Assembly: GCA_037013495.1 (NCBI GenBank)
Contig: CM072812.1
Location: 38,104,001-38,168,000, forward strand
Length of the DNA: 64,000 bases
Direction of reading: 5' to 3'
DNA from: Hippophae tibetana
Taxonomy: Eukaryota; Streptophyta; Magnoliopsida; Rosales; Elaeagnaceae
Shown here: one piece after another, positions 47,572-60,031 of the stretch
Layout of the letters: each line of letters opens with the position of its first letter
Position numbering within the stretch: the first letter of the stretch is position 1
The notes under the pieces: generated by a model
The model's input: only the letters and a program-made list of their open reading frames with translations
What the model was told of the DNA's origin: nothing
The model's database searches: none
Made by a program: the position numbers and the translations under genes

Positions 47572-48208
47572 TGATGAGTGCTTAAAAAGTACTAAAATTA
47601 CTATGATTTAATGTACTTTGATTGATTAAATAAATTTATATTTGTATGATTTTTCATATTTTTATATAAATTTCTATTTTTGGAATCACATGTATTTTTA
47701 TTATTTTCCAAGTATTTTTGTTTAAAAATAACTTAAATATTCGAAGAAAAATACTGGAGGCAATACATCACAAATATGTTGAGAAAATAATTAAGAAATG
47801 TAAAAAAAATAGAAAAATTGGACAAAATAGGTCAAAATGTCAAAATTGTCGGCACCCGCAGGCGCATGCATAGCCAACACACGCCCGTGTGCCTCGCGCA
47901 CAACAAGTACATGTATGCGCCTATCCCATGCACCCACACGCATGTCACGTTGAGTCCCGTGTGCCAACGCCCATCTGCCGCAAATTTCGCCCCCACATGC
48001 ATGCCAACCTGTTGAAACGAGTCCAAAATACATTTTTGAGACATTTTCCCACTTTTTTTGACCTTTTTCTTATCTATAAGATGACTCTCTCTCCCATTGT
48101 AAAAATCATCCCAAAAATCACACATTTCTCTCTTTCTCTCTCTAGACAGCTTTCTTAATTTTTTTGGTTTTAAAGTTCTTCTCTTTTTTAGAAGAACTAG
48201 TTATGCTT
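47308..48208 (+). repeat. 901-bp sequence, single copy (unit 2)
   Basis: The same 901-bp segment that is present six times at 17073-22478 occurs once here, flanked by the same entry and exit sequences. It has the GCATAGCC form and AGTTTTTATC. It is either the unexpanded state or a contraction to one copy. Confidence 0.97.
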
Positions 48209-49379
48209 TTTTAGATTTCTAGTTTTTGATTTAATAAACGGAAATGCAAATCCATTTGAAGTTTTTCCAAAAAAAAATTAGCTTCAAAGTTCTATAAGGA
48301 TTCTTTTGAGGTATAATTTTAAAATATATTCTTACAGTTATTTTTATGTTTGATTCATATATGTTATATTTAATTTATCTGTGATTAAATTTAATATGAA
48401 TGACTATTTATAAATATGATATAATAATAACGTTGTTATACTTGGGAAATATTAAATAGGTAAAACATTTATATATAATAAATTGATTTTTTTATTTAAT
48501 ATTTTATGTTAAAGATGTTAGAGAGAAATATATTATTTTTTATTACAAACTTAAATCTTAAAATTAGATTTTAAGGTTCAATTATCCGATCTAATTTAGA
48601 GTAGTGCTTTTTTGTTGTTGATACAATCGCCCAATAGTTAGAGTAAAACTCTATTTCATAAGTTTTTATAAGAACTATTATTCGAAAATGTATTGATAAC
48701 ATATTTTCAATAACAATTTTAAAACTTGAAAGTTAATACTCGGATAATTAAATTCTTAGGTTTAATTTGGATATCTTGAATAAAGTTTAAAATATCTAAC
48801 CCCACCAAAGGTGGTATTTAAATAGTTCATTTTCAATCTCTTAAAATAAAAGAATTAATTTAATTAACCAAATTAATTATCGACCTCACCCATAGGTGTT
48901 AATTGATTTGTTTAATTAACAAATAATATCTAATTTCACCAAAGGTGGTATCTATATAAAAAAAGAGAATTAATAAATATCAATTTATATATTTAATAAC
49001 CTAAATAATATGAGCAATCATAATTAACTTAATTATTATATCCATAAATACTAAACTCTTATGAATGATAAAAAAAATGCATAATTATTTATCGAATCCA
49101 TATCTATGTTTATTTTTTTTATTGTTATTAGATAGAGGAAACACAAAAAAATTAAAAATATCATGACATAATGTTTAGGATTTAATTTCATTTTCAAAAG
49201 TTTGAATAATAAATTAAAAACCACATATATTCTTTCCTTAGATCAACCTTGGGAGTATACTTGTCATTTGCTATAAAATGATTTGTGCACTCACGAGAGT
49301 TTTACAAATATAAAACAAATATAAAACAAAAGTACGTGCAAGATCGGTATTGCTAACCGAAGTTAGTCTTGTCTCACCA
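47572..49379 (+). repeat. LTR4, unexpanded (unit 2)
   Basis: TGATGAG at 47572 to CTCACCA at about 49379, roughly 1.8 kb, close to the 1,840-bp solo LTR. This gives the LTR as it was before array growth. It has a GC-rich island (about 47847-48000), TATAAG and AATAAA, but no TGACGTCA. Confidence 0.78.
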
Positions 49380-49675
49380 AGGAGCATAGAACAGCCTTAG
49401 GATGGACTATTTTTAACATAAAAGGTATAAGTCCATCCATTTGCATGCACAAGATTCTAATGGAGTAACTTTACAAACCATTCATTGAGCCCCAAAGAAG
49501 ATTAAATCCAGTAATGAATGAAGTTGTGAGAGCCAAAATTTTGAAGCTTTTAATTGTTGAAATTATTTATGCTATTTCAAATAGCTCATAGGTGAGTCCA
49601 GTGCAGATTGTACCAAAAAAAGGTGAAATTACGGTGGTGAAAAATGAAAACAATGAGTTTATTCCTACAAGAATG
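49380..49675 (+). pseudogene. RT remnant of a second Ty3/gypsy lineage (unit 2)
   Basis: Counterpart of 23650-23945 with the same motifs and both in-frame stops. Confidence 0.85.
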
Positions 49676-49885
49676 AGAGAATTCTTTGATTGTTTATCAA
49701 GAAACAAAAAAACAGAAATTACAATGTGTTTGACAGAACAAAACTTATTTAAGTGATTCATAGCAAAATTGGAAGGGAAAGAAGGCATAATTGAGCGAAG
49801 TCTTAACATATAACAGTTATGATCATGGCTAATTTATAATACTAGTCCAAAGGTAACTAATAAAGGTAAGGTAATAGCAACTAAT

Positions 49886-52213
49886 CTAGATTTTGTTTAG
49901 AAAAGAATTTGGGCCAATAGGGATTGGGATTTCCACCGTCACTTCCAACATGAGGAGGACTTTCTTCATTGAAGGACGAATAGATGGCTCATCCTGGATG
50001 CACCAAAGCGCAACTTTAACCATTCTTTCCAATTCCTTCTTGTCTATCATTTCATTGCCCACCAGTTTACCCAACTGACCATTATCAAAACAGATCCATA
50101 CCCATTCATCCAAAACAGCTTCTTCTTCAGAGAGATTCCAGTCCACATTCTTCCTGCAACATATGATCTCCAACAGTACAATGCCAAAGCTGTAAACATC
50201 TGCTTTGACCGTAATAGGCAGTTTTTTATGCCATTCTGGAGCAACATACCCTCTTGTGCCTCTGATGCCTGTATAGGTTTTGGTTTGATCTGGCTTTAGC
50301 AACTTTGCCAATCCAAAGTCGGAAATTCTTGGACATCCATATTCATCCATGAGTATGTTTTGGGGCTTAATGTCACAATGGATGATTTGAGTCCCACAAT
50401 CTTCATGTAAATAGAGAACTCCTCTTGCTATATTGCAAGAAATTCTCACCCTTTCATCCCAACAAGGTTTGTTTTCTGGGGTAAAAAGTGTATCTGCAAG
50501 TGATCCATTCCTCATATATTCATACACCAAAAGCCTATTTTGTCCCTCGTGGCAAAACCCCAGTAAACAGACCAAATTTTTGTGATGGGTTCTCCCAATA
50601 ACTTTTATCTCACTCTGAAACTCTTTTTCACCTTCCTCCAGTTCTTTCTGTAGTCTTTTGATTGCAACAACCTTTTCGGTCTTCAAAATTTTCCCTTTAT
50701 AAACTGTACCAAATGAACCTCTTCCAATCTCTTCTTTGAAATCATCAGTCATAGCCTCTATCTCTGTGTAGGTATATGATCGCAGGCAAAAATCCTCGCT
50801 TAATTCAACATCATTGTTGGGAGTTATTTTCTTATATGTATGACTTTTCAGCAACACAATTATGGAAACTACCAACATGGAAGACCCCAAGGCAACTGAT
50901 ATCAAACTGATAATCAATATGTCCTTACGAATCTTTTTGTTGCTTTTTCTCGGAATATTAGCGTACGCAGCAGGAGTAGATATGGGTTTACCTACCTTGA
51001 TTAAAGCTACGTTTGAATTAATTTGGTCTCTTCTTCCGAATTTCAAAGGAAGTCTTTGCTTTTTGCAATTTCCATCTTTATAAAATGCAGCTTCGCAATT
51101 ACAGTCACCCAAACAAGCTTGTTTGCAACCTTCTATCGCAGTTGTTGACAAAATCTGATAAGGAACATCTTCCCATACTGTGTTTTGCACATCTTCCATT
51201 TCAAATGAAGGATTCTCGTTGTGATTTTCACAACTATCTGCTATGAAGTTCCTCTCACAACCTAAAATCCAATTTCCTTGGTCAACAGGTCTGTATCCTG
51301 GAAGGCATCTACAGTCAGCTCCCGTATCATTAAGTACACAAAATCCATTTAAGCCACATAGACCCTTAGGGTTGCATTTATCATTTGGAGGTGACCACTG
51401 GATTGACCAGCTGCTACTATTGTCGGTTACGTCATACGAATACACATGGAATACTCCATCTGCATCAATTGTCATACGAAAGATGGTGTCTTTTGAAAAA
51501 TTTCCTCCGTTAGTTATATTCTTAATGTTTGAACCAGTTCTGTTGAGCAAGTACAGACTGCCATCAGCACCAAAATTCAGAGTTACATTCGGTCCACTCC
51601 CAGAAGTCCCAGTTGAATAATAAGCATCTTCTGGTGTAGTTGGAGTAGTTTCAATTGGGTACTGAACAAGGTTTCCGTCTTGTTGCATGACAAGTTGAAA
51701 AAAGCCTTTTGAGTGATCAGAATTTGAAATGCTAGAAATTAGTTTTTTGTCTCCAAGCAAACGTTGAGTTGGTAAAAGAGTATCTGTTGGGTAGTCAAAA
51801 CTTTGCCAAATGATTTTCCCATCAGTTTTGTAAAACACAAAATTACCCGAATCAAGCATGGAAGCAGAAGTAGCTAACATAAGGGGATCTCCTATGTCAA
51901 TTTGGCCTTCTGTTGATTGCAAAGAAAGACTGCCTGTGTTTGTGAAAAGTATAGTGGCATTGGTGCTTACTGGCGGGCTGTCCCTGTTTGCAGTCCAAAC
52001 AACAGTCTTTGCTGGAATTCCAACTATAAAAATCCCAACAGCATAGCCGTTTCCTTGCTTGTAAAATCCAAAGGCGAAGAGTCCAGAATTTGACAACCAA
52101 GGAGAGCTGGTAGGTGTTAGAGAAGAGCCTCGGATTATGTTAGATTGTCGTTTTTGTGCTTCAGCAATAATTGCAAGTAGAGAGGCAAAGAGGAAGAACC
52201 TGATAAAAGCCAT
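49886..52213 (-). CDS. G-type lectin S-receptor-like serine/threonine kinase, RLK1/LECRK type (unit 2)
   Basis: A second intact 775-codon copy with exactly the same protein as 24156-26483: signal peptide, bulb-type lectin, EGF-like and PAN-like regions, membrane helix and a non-RD kinase with all catalytic motifs. I saw no nucleotide difference in the coding region. The flanks are also nearly identical, so both copies would have the same promoter. Either the gene was duplicated very recently with its whole repeat unit, or the assembly shows one locus twice. Confidence 0.95.
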   Translation of the reverse strand: MAFIRFFLFASLLAIIAEAQKRQSNIIRGSSLTPTSSPWLSNSGLFAFGFYKQGNGYAVGIFIVGIPAKTVVWTANRDSPPVSTNATILFTNTGSLSLQSTEGQIDIGDPLMLATSASMLDSGNFVFYKTDGKIIWQSFDYPTDTLLPTQRLLGDKKLISSISNSDHSKGFFQLVMQQDGNLVQYPIETTPTTPEDAYYSTGTSGSGPNVTLNFGADGSLYLLNRTGSNIKNITNGGNFSKDTIFRMTIDADGVFHVYSYDVTDNSSSWSIQWSPPNDKCNPKGLCGLNGFCVLNDTGADCRCLPGYRPVDQGNWILGCERNFIADSCENHNENPSFEMEDVQNTVWEDVPYQILSTTAIEGCKQACLGDCNCEAAFYKDGNCKKQRLPLKFGRRDQINSNVALIKVGKPISTPAAYANIPRKSNKKIRKDILIISLISVALGSSMLVVSIIVLLKSHTYKKITPNNDVELSEDFCLRSYTYTEIEAMTDDFKEEIGRGSFGTVYKGKILKTEKVVAIKRLQKELEEGEKEFQSEIKVIGRTHHKNLVCLLGFCHEGQNRLLVYEYMRNGSLADTLFTPENKPCWDERVRISCNIARGVLYLHEDCGTQIIHCDIKPQNILMDEYGCPRISDFGLAKLLKPDQTKTYTGIRGTRGYVAPEWHKKLPITVKADVYSFGIVLLEIICCRKNVDWNLSEEEAVLDEWVWICFDNGQLGKLVGNEMIDKKELERMVKVALWCIQDEPSIRPSMKKVLLMLEVTVEIPIPIGPNSFLNKI

Positions 52214-52401
52214 TGGAGTATGAACTGTGTAAATCTATCTTCCTCTTGTTTTTTTTGGTAGTTCTTTCACTTTAATAAGCATAATTAATATTTGTATGGA
52301 CAGGACGTGTTGACTTGAATTGCCGTAACCTGTGGTTTGTTCAAAGTAGAATAAATTGGTTCTATATTGTGGAAAACAAAGTCTTCAAGTTACAGACGAG
52401 C

Positions 52402-52606
52402 TTGTGGATGGGTGATTTGAACTGCGAGAGGTTCAGAAACTACAGAACCACATAGATAGGGTGTGGAGTCTCGCTTGGAATCCAGCGATTGGTATTGATG
52501 GCGTTCCCTCTGTTTTTGCTTCTTGTAGTGGTGATAAGACCATTCGTATTTGGGAGTAGAGCCACTCTTCCTCTTCTTCATCTTGGAACTGCAAGGTTCA
52601 TTTGTT
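52402..52606 (+). pseudogene. CIA1-like WD40 exon fragment (unit 2)
   Basis: Counterpart of 26672-26876 with the same stop after IWE and the same donor-like site. Confidence 0.75.
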
Positions 52607-52749
52607 CCTTCGTTTAAATTCTTTTATTTTCATACATTTATGCTATTTTTGGTTGCTTATAATATTTTGGGAGAATCAGAAGATGTAATTTAAGTTGCTT
52701 TAGGGTTTTAAATTATGAAAAGCAATATTTTGGGCGATAATTTTAAAAA

Positions 52750-52799
52750 AACCTTTTTGTTAGGTACCAAATATAACCTTTTTGTTAGGTACCAAATAT
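52750..52799 (+). repeat. 25-bp direct repeat, two copies (unit 2)
   Basis: Counterpart of 27020-27069. Confidence 0.9.
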
Positions 52800-52809
52800 A
52801 GTTTCTTAT

Positions 52810-53220
52810 GCGAATTGCTGGAAAAGGCTAAAGAAATTTTCTTGGAAATGAAAGGTAGGGGGATTGTCCCTAATGTAATTGTTTATAATTATTTGATACA
52901 TAGTTTTTGCTATAAAGGGAATTTGGAATATGCTAAAAGCTTATTGAACGAGATGGTAGAAGAAAGTGTTCATCCTAACGCAGTAACCTTTAACATCTTA
53001 AATCTAATGTTTGTGCTTGCAGTTTTGATGTGTTGATTAATTTGAGGATAATAGAAGCCTTAAACCTCTACTGGGAAATTATTAACAAGGGTGTTAGGCC
53101 TTCAATAAGAATATATATTTCATTATTAGCTGGTCTTTTCAAGGTTGGTAAGGTTGATGATACATAATATTTTTAATGAGATGCAAGGTCTTGGTATAGA
53201 TACTTGCAGTACCATCACCA
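52810..53220 (+). pseudogene. PPR protein fragment, RFL-like (unit 2)
   Basis: Counterpart of 27080-27490 with the same frameshifts and motifs. Confidence 0.8.
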
Positions 53221-55006
53221 TCATATAATTTTTCAATTTACTGGTAAGGTTGGTAAGGAATTGTTTTTGACATCCTCAAGTTCATGGTGTGGATACGGGT
53301 AAGGCTGGTAAGGAATTGTTTTTGACCTCTGAAATCTTAGTACCATCACCGGCGTATACTTTTTTAATCTCATCTATTTTTTTGTTTGACTTGTGGGTTA
53401 GAAAATTAAAACTTTATCCATATTTCTAGCATTTATTTTCAACTATTGATTGAAGTCCCTTTTTGAATCAAATTTAAACTTGAAGACAATATTGAGAAAC
53501 AAAAAAAAGATGGAAAATCAGGACCTCTACAACCATTAACAGAAATCCAGTGCATTCAGTGGGTGCTTGTGCTAGTGCCTGGTGCATAGGGCTGAGGCCA
53601 TAGGGGGGAAATGTATGTTCTCTTTATTTTCTCTATTTATACATTTTTTTGACATTGATAATATTGTTTTAATGAATTACCACTGAGATGTGCTTTTATG
53701 ATAGAAGTTTCCACTAAAGTTTTGGTTTTTGTTTTGGACAAACATTTGTACTTTATTGATGTGTTGATTTCATCAATAATAAGTCTTTGGATTTAGCTTG
53801 AATTCAATTTTTTATTTTAACAAAGTTGACATTGCATGCATTCTACTTCTCTTACTGATAGATTCAATTTCAAATTCGTCTCACTAATTGGTATAGCTTG
53901 GTTATCAAAATTGACAACTTTCACAAATATCATTTCATTAAGATTCTTGCTTAAATCTCATATGAACTATATTTAGTGCTTTTTTATATTTTTTTCAGTG
54001 ATATTGATTACATTGTTGTAGAGTAGTTTTTGTCTTTAAGCATATTTGTTCCAAGGTAAAAAAGTTTTAGGTTATCCTGAATCATTTATTCATTGTCTAG
54101 GTTATCTGTTGATTATTCATGGCTCAGTGTCTTAGTGGAAGAACATAATGTGATTCTTGATGGCGAGACATTCTTAAATGATCTTGAAGTAGATGTATGT
54201 TATAGACTAAATGTTAATCACATTTAGAAAATATGTACTTAATTATTGTCTTATGTCACCATTTTAGTTTCATAGAGTTTCATTAAATTATTTATACACT
54301 TTACTAAAAGGGAATTTTGTTGCAATTGGACTCTTCTGATTTATATATTGTAGTTACTTACCAAAAGGAATGCGAAATTAGGATAGAGAACTCATTCTTG
54401 GGAACATCTTTGTCCTATTATAAATTTTTGGGGTGAGCTTTGAACTTTTAAAAATACTTACTTTCCATTGATCTTTCATGATCTTCACTTTCATTTTCAT
54501 AACAAGCTATTAAAAACTGAAGGAAAAATATCCATAAATAGTATATTATTGTTTGAACAGAATTAGCAATGACTTCATTGTGGTTATTGGTAATGGCATC
54601 AATCATGGTGTTGTCTTCATATTCTACCATTTGGATTTTGAGAATGCAATAGTCTCTTCTACCCTTGCCTTTGACAGTCTCCAAGCTTTGAAGGAAGAAC
54701 CATATAGTAGAGTGGGCAATGCAGCACATAGTTTTCCAGGTTCATTTAATGACTGAATATTTCTATTCCTTGTATATTTTAAAGGATTAAATATTCCCTC
54801 TGCAAAAAATCTGGATAGATGTTTTAAATATAATGTGTTTTTTGAGCTCCATATTTGACCTCTGATTTGTTGCATTTGCATTTACCGTTCTGTAAAATGA
54901 TTCCATAATTAGACCATACCTGATTATTATTTTATAGAAATTATGCATTGTGGTCAGTAAAACTATAACTTATTTTTGGTGTTAGATTTGCTTTCTTTTT
55001 CCACAC
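53221..55006. other. Low-repeat region without recognised genes (unit 2)
   Basis: Counterpart of 27491-29276, including the exon-like stretches near 54111-54200 and 54553-54756. No product recognised. Confidence 0.4.
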
Positions 55007-55172
55007 CAGTGTACCAGGCGCAACACTAGCACACCATCGCACTAGCCACTAGGCACAATAGCACTAGCACAGCAGGTGCACCAGTGCATCAGAGCAACTG
55101 ACGCATCAGCACAATAAACACATCAGCGCAGTAGGCACAGCAACACAGTAGACACACCAGGCGCACTGTGTT
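55007..55172. repeat. Degenerate CACCAG/GCACA short repeat (unit 2)
   Basis: Counterpart of 29277-29442. Confidence 0.7.
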
Positions 55173-55329
55173 TTGAGTCTTAAAATAGATAAAAATAAAT
55201 TATATTCTAAAGTTATTTCTATTGTATCCTGTTTATTAATTTTTAACGTATAATAAACTTTTGAATGTAATTATACTTTTAATTTTAATTAAATATGATT
55301 TTTAATATTGTAATTAATAATTATATTTT

Positions 55330-55571
55330 TTTAATTTATGCATACCCTAGTCACGACTATTAGAAAATCGATGTCATTAGGGGTACCTATGTCATCGATT
55401 ATTAGAAAAACCAAGACCATAGATAAACCCTATGATCTCGATTTTCTAATAACTGTGGCCATAGATCGTTACCTATGATCTCTCTCACTTAGGCTTCGAT
55501 TCTTATAACCGTGGTCATAGACCTATGGTCACGGTTAAAAACCGAGGTCATATGTACTTTTTGTAGTAGTG
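55330..55571 (-). mobile_element. CACTA transposon terminus (unit 2)
   Basis: Counterpart of 29600-29841, ending in TTTTTGTAGTAGTG with the same subterminal inverted motifs. Confidence 0.75.
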
Positions 55572-55614
55572 ATTAATCACACTAAATATAATAAAAATTC
55601 TTGTAGAATAAGAA

Positions 55615-56283
55615 GTGCAACTTCTCAATACGCACCAAATTTCAAATCAAGAGGTGTGTGAAATGTGTTTTTTAATTAGGCATGATGCCCATAATTGTTC
55701 ATATACTTTTGATTCTAGTTCGGATGCCATGGAGGAAGTCAATCCCTTTCAAAGGTATCATCCAAACACCAATTATCACCCTAACCATCATTGGTTACCA
55801 AACAATTAGCAAGCCTACACCCAATTTCAAACACTAAGGCCAAATAGAAACCATCCTTATCCACCAAATCAATCTTTTAAGGAAACCTTAGAGGATAGCT
55901 TGAATTCTTTTATTCAAGTTAGTCATGACAACCAATTGATGAATAATCAAAGGTTGAGCACCATGAAGGCTTCGATTAAAAGGATTGAAACTAAAATTGG
56001 GCAACTAGCGGAACAAATGCAAAGGCAAGAACCAAAAAAATTGCCCAGTCAACTCGAATAATCGAAGGATGTAAAAACCCTTCAAAGTGGTAAGGTAGTC
56101 AATACTAGTTTACCTAAAATATTTAAGAATATACCTTGTAGTTCAGGTAACAAAGAAAATGAAATTCTAGTCTTGCAAAAAGGAGAGACAAGTGCTAAAC
56201 TTGACAAACCTTCGGAAAAACTCATTGAGGAGTCATCAGACATCCCTAAAATTCAAAAGACAACAAAACCACACCAACTGTAA
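55615..56283 (+). pseudogene. Athila/Tat-like gag with CCHC zinc knuckle (spans unit 2/3 join)
   Basis: Counterpart of 29885-30553 with the same knuckle, the same TAG after WLPNN and the same later stops. A few substitutions separate the two copies, for example AAGCCTACAC here and AAGTCTACAC in the first. Confidence 0.85.
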
Positions 56284-56381
56284 GTACCTTTTGCACACCA
56301 GCTAAAAGAATCCAAACAAGATTAGTAATTGTATGATCTTTTTAATATGCTTTCTAAAGTAAATATAATTTACCATTATTA

Positions 56382-57072
56382 GAAGTGATCATGAATGTGC
56401 CTTCCTATGCTATGTTTTTCAAAGAGTTGAACACTAAGAAAAGGAGGTATGAACTTCATGAGCAAGTAGTAGTATCAAAAATTTCTAGTGTTGTACTTCA
56501 GCACTGACTTCCACCACCTAAGTTGAAAGACCCTGAAAGTTTTATCATAAACATAACTATGGGGAATAGAAAGGTCGCTAAAGTAATGCTTGATTTAGGT
56601 GCTAGTATAAACTTGATGCCCTACTCTTACATCTCAATTTAGGAGATTTAAAACCCATTGCTATGTCCCTTCAACTTATAGATAGATCTCTTAAGTATCC
56701 AAATGGAATAGTTGAGGATGTGTTGGTACAGGTAGATAAACTAATAATAATTGTTGACTTTGTGGTTCTGGATATGCAAGAAAATCCAGCCTTGAATAGA
56801 GAGCACACTGCTTGGTAGACCATTTATGGCAACTACCAAGATTATTATTGATGTCGAAGATGGAAATTTGACAATGAGAGTCTTAGGAGAGACTGTTCAT
56901 TTTAAAGTTTTGGATTCTTCACCTTTTCCTTCTATTTCTACCATTGATGAAATATTCGATGTCGACCCTTTGGATAATCTTGTCCAAAGTACCTTTTCCA
57001 TAAACATAATAGAAGATAAGCTTGAAACTGTTCCTACACTTGAAGAGGTAGAAGAAGATTTAGATGAGGAAA
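56382..57072 (+). pseudogene. Ty3/gypsy aspartic protease remnant (unit 3)
   Basis: Counterpart of 395-1085 with the active-site DLGAS intact as in unit 1 and without the unit 2 deletion. One substitution changes a Thr to Arg in the tail ORF (56826-57086). Confidence 0.85.
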
Positions 57073-58461
57073 TGATGAGTGCTTAAAAAGTACTAAAAGT
57101 ACCATAATTTTATGCACGTTAATTGATTAAAAATATATATTTATATTATTTTAGCATATATTTATATAAATTTGTTTTTTCAGAATCACGAGTATTTTTA
57201 TTATTTTTCAGGTATTTTCACTTAAAAACGTAACTTAAAGACTCAAAGAGAAATAATGGAGGCAATACATCACAAATATATTCATAAAATAAATGAGGAA
57301 AAATCAAGAAATATGGAAAAATTGGATAGATAAAATGGATCAAAAGGGTCAAAAATGTCAAAAATGGTGTAATTGTGCATGCAGCCACGCCGGATAACGC
57401 ACGCCCAGCAACGCTAGACAACACGTGCAACACCTCCGACCATGCCGAACAATGTGTGTGTTGTGCCAGCACAACACCCAGTCCGTACGCGCCTCCTTGC
57501 CATCCCACGCGTGCCCTTGCTTCATTCCGCGCACGCCTTTACTCTATTATGCTTTTGCCGCCATGCCCCACCTACCAACTAACGTCAGTTGACGTCATCG
57601 TCATCTACTATGCATTTCCTCCATTTTTAATCATTTTTTCACCCACTTTTTCTTCCTCTCCTCATCTATAAATACCCATCATTCTCTTCATAACAAAACA
57701 CACCTAAAAATACATCTTCTCTTCTCTTCCTTTCTCTTCATTTCTTAGTTTTTAGCTTTTCTTAGTTTTAAAGTTCTTCTCTTTTTGAGAAAAACTAATT
57801 AGTTTTTGTAATTTATTAGCTTTTTGATTCAATAAATGAAAGTGCAAATTCTGTTTAGAGGTTTTTCAACAACAGGAATAACATCAAAGTACTATAAGGA
57901 TTTTATTTTCTTTACAGTTATTTTTTAGGCTTTATTCTTACATATTATATTTAATTTGTCTCTGATTAAATTTAACTTTGCTGGCTGTTTATAAACATGA
58001 TATAATAATAACGTTGTTATGCTTGCGAAATATTAAATAGGTAAAAATCTCTAAAATGAATTGATTTTATTTTTATTCAAGATTTTATATTAAGAATGTT
58101 AGAGAGAAATATATTATTTTTCATTACAAACTTAAATTTGAAAATTACATTTTAAGGTATAGTTATCCGGTCTGATTTAGAGTAGTATTATTTTATTTGT
58201 TGGTACAATCACCCGGTAGTTAGAGTGAAGCTTTATTTCAAAAGTTTTTATAAGAATTATTATACGAAAATATATTAACAACATGTTTTAAGTAATAGTT
58301 TTAAAACTTGAAAGTTAGTACTCAGATAATTAATCTTTTAGGTTTAATTTGGACACCTTAAATAAAGTTTAAACTATCTAACCAAACCAAAGGTAATATT
58401 TAAATAGTTCATTTTCAATCTCTTAGAAAAAGGAATTAATTTAATTAACCAAATTAGTTAT
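57073..58461 (+). repeat. LTR1 of nested element (unit 3)
   Basis: Counterpart of 1086-2474 and virtually identical to it; none of the unit 2 variants were seen. Confidence 0.88.
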
Positions 58462-59822
58462 TAAAACTTTATCAAAAATTATTTTAATAGTGTTTTTAAA
58501 TTATTTATCAAAACTTTAAAAACTTTTTGAACTGTAAATAATTGTTATTTTTTTTAAGTTAAAAAACAAAAACAAATTCAAATTTCAAATTTCATAAGAA
58601 ATTAAAAAAAATTAAAACATTTCAAGTAAAATAATAATAATAGTAATCATTATAACGTCAATAGTAAAATAATTTTGAAATTTAAAATTTGAAGTAAAAA
58701 AAACTTACCGTTCATAAATAATGAAATAATAATAATAGTAATAACAAAAACAAAACAAAAAATTAATAAATATTGAAATAATTTTTTTTAATTTAAAAAA
58801 ACAAAAAATAATAATAATAAACTTAGCATTCATGAAAACAAATTTCAAATTTCAAATTTCATAATAAACAAAAAAAATTAATAATTTTAAATAATAATAA
58901 TAATAATTATAGCGTGAATAGTAAAATAATTTTGAAATTTGAAATTTGAAGTAAACAAATTTAATAAATTTTAAATAAAAATAATAATAAATTAAAAAAA
59001 CTTATAAATTAAAAAAAATAAATAAAAATTTAAACTTTATTTTATTTAAATAAATAAATAAAAAGTAAAAAGGTAAAAAACAATTTAAAATTTAATTTTT
59101 AATTTTCATTTAATTTAGGTTTTTTTATTTATGTTTTATTTTTTAGAAATCTTAATTTAAATTGTTTTCCTCTTTCTTTATTTTTAGTTTCGTTTTATTT
59201 TTTTCTTTTAACTTTATCGATTTTATTTTATATTTTTCTTTATTTTTGGTTTAATTTTTAATTTAATTTTGTTTCCTTTAAATATTTTTTATCTTAATTT
59301 TCCTTTAACAATTTTAAATAATAATAATTATTATTATAGCGTGAATAGTAAGAAAATTGAAATTTGAAGTAAAAACAAAATTTAATAAATTTTAAATAAA
59401 AAATAAAAAGAATTATTATTTTTAATTATTTTGTTTTTAAAATGTTTTTTTAAAAATAATAAATGAATAAATAAAATTTAATTTTTACTTTTTTTACCAA
59501 AAAAAAAAGAATTTCGATATGTTTTCTATTTTTTTTTTACGTTTTTAAATTTTATTTTTTATTTAATTTTTAATTAATTTTTTTTTCTTTTTATTTTTTT
59601 TTTCTCTTTTCCCTTTTCAATATATTTGTTTTTTTTCTTTTATTTTATTTTTTATTTAATTTTCGTTTAACTTAATTAACTTAGGTTTTTATTAACTTTA
59701 TTAGTACTTAATTACCTTAGATTTTTATTAACTTAATTAACTTATCGTTTTATTAACTTAAATTTTTATTGAACTTTACTTAATTAACTTAATTTTAATA
59801 ACTTGAAAAGTAAAGATATATG
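58462..59822. repeat. AT-rich block (unit 3)
   Basis: Counterpart of 2475-3835, matching the unit 1 run lengths. Confidence 0.7.
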
Positions 59823-60031
59823 AGAATTATGTATAGGAGACTAGTTTCTTGAAGCGTTTGTGCCACTAGTCTTTCTTGAGAACGTTCCTCTATCTAGGAT
59901 GATGGTTTTTAAGGAGCCTTTGCCCCGCAATTTTTTTTCTGGAATATTCTTGATTAATACTGATTATGTTATTTTAACTTAGATATTATACTTAAAAAAC
60001 AAAAAAAAAACAAAAAAAATTTGAAATTATC

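Larger units (their letters stand above)
30258..55987 (+). repeat. Tandem macrorepeat, unit 2 (25,730 bp)
   Basis: Collinear with unit 1 throughout. It has one copy of the 901-bp sub-repeat instead of six. Differences from unit 1 are unevenly spread: about ten substitutions or small indels over the 1.4 kb of the first LTR, but only two or three noticed over the 6 kb with the kinase gene. A 2-bp deletion near 30863 destroys the protease active-site motif in this unit only. Confidence 0.95.
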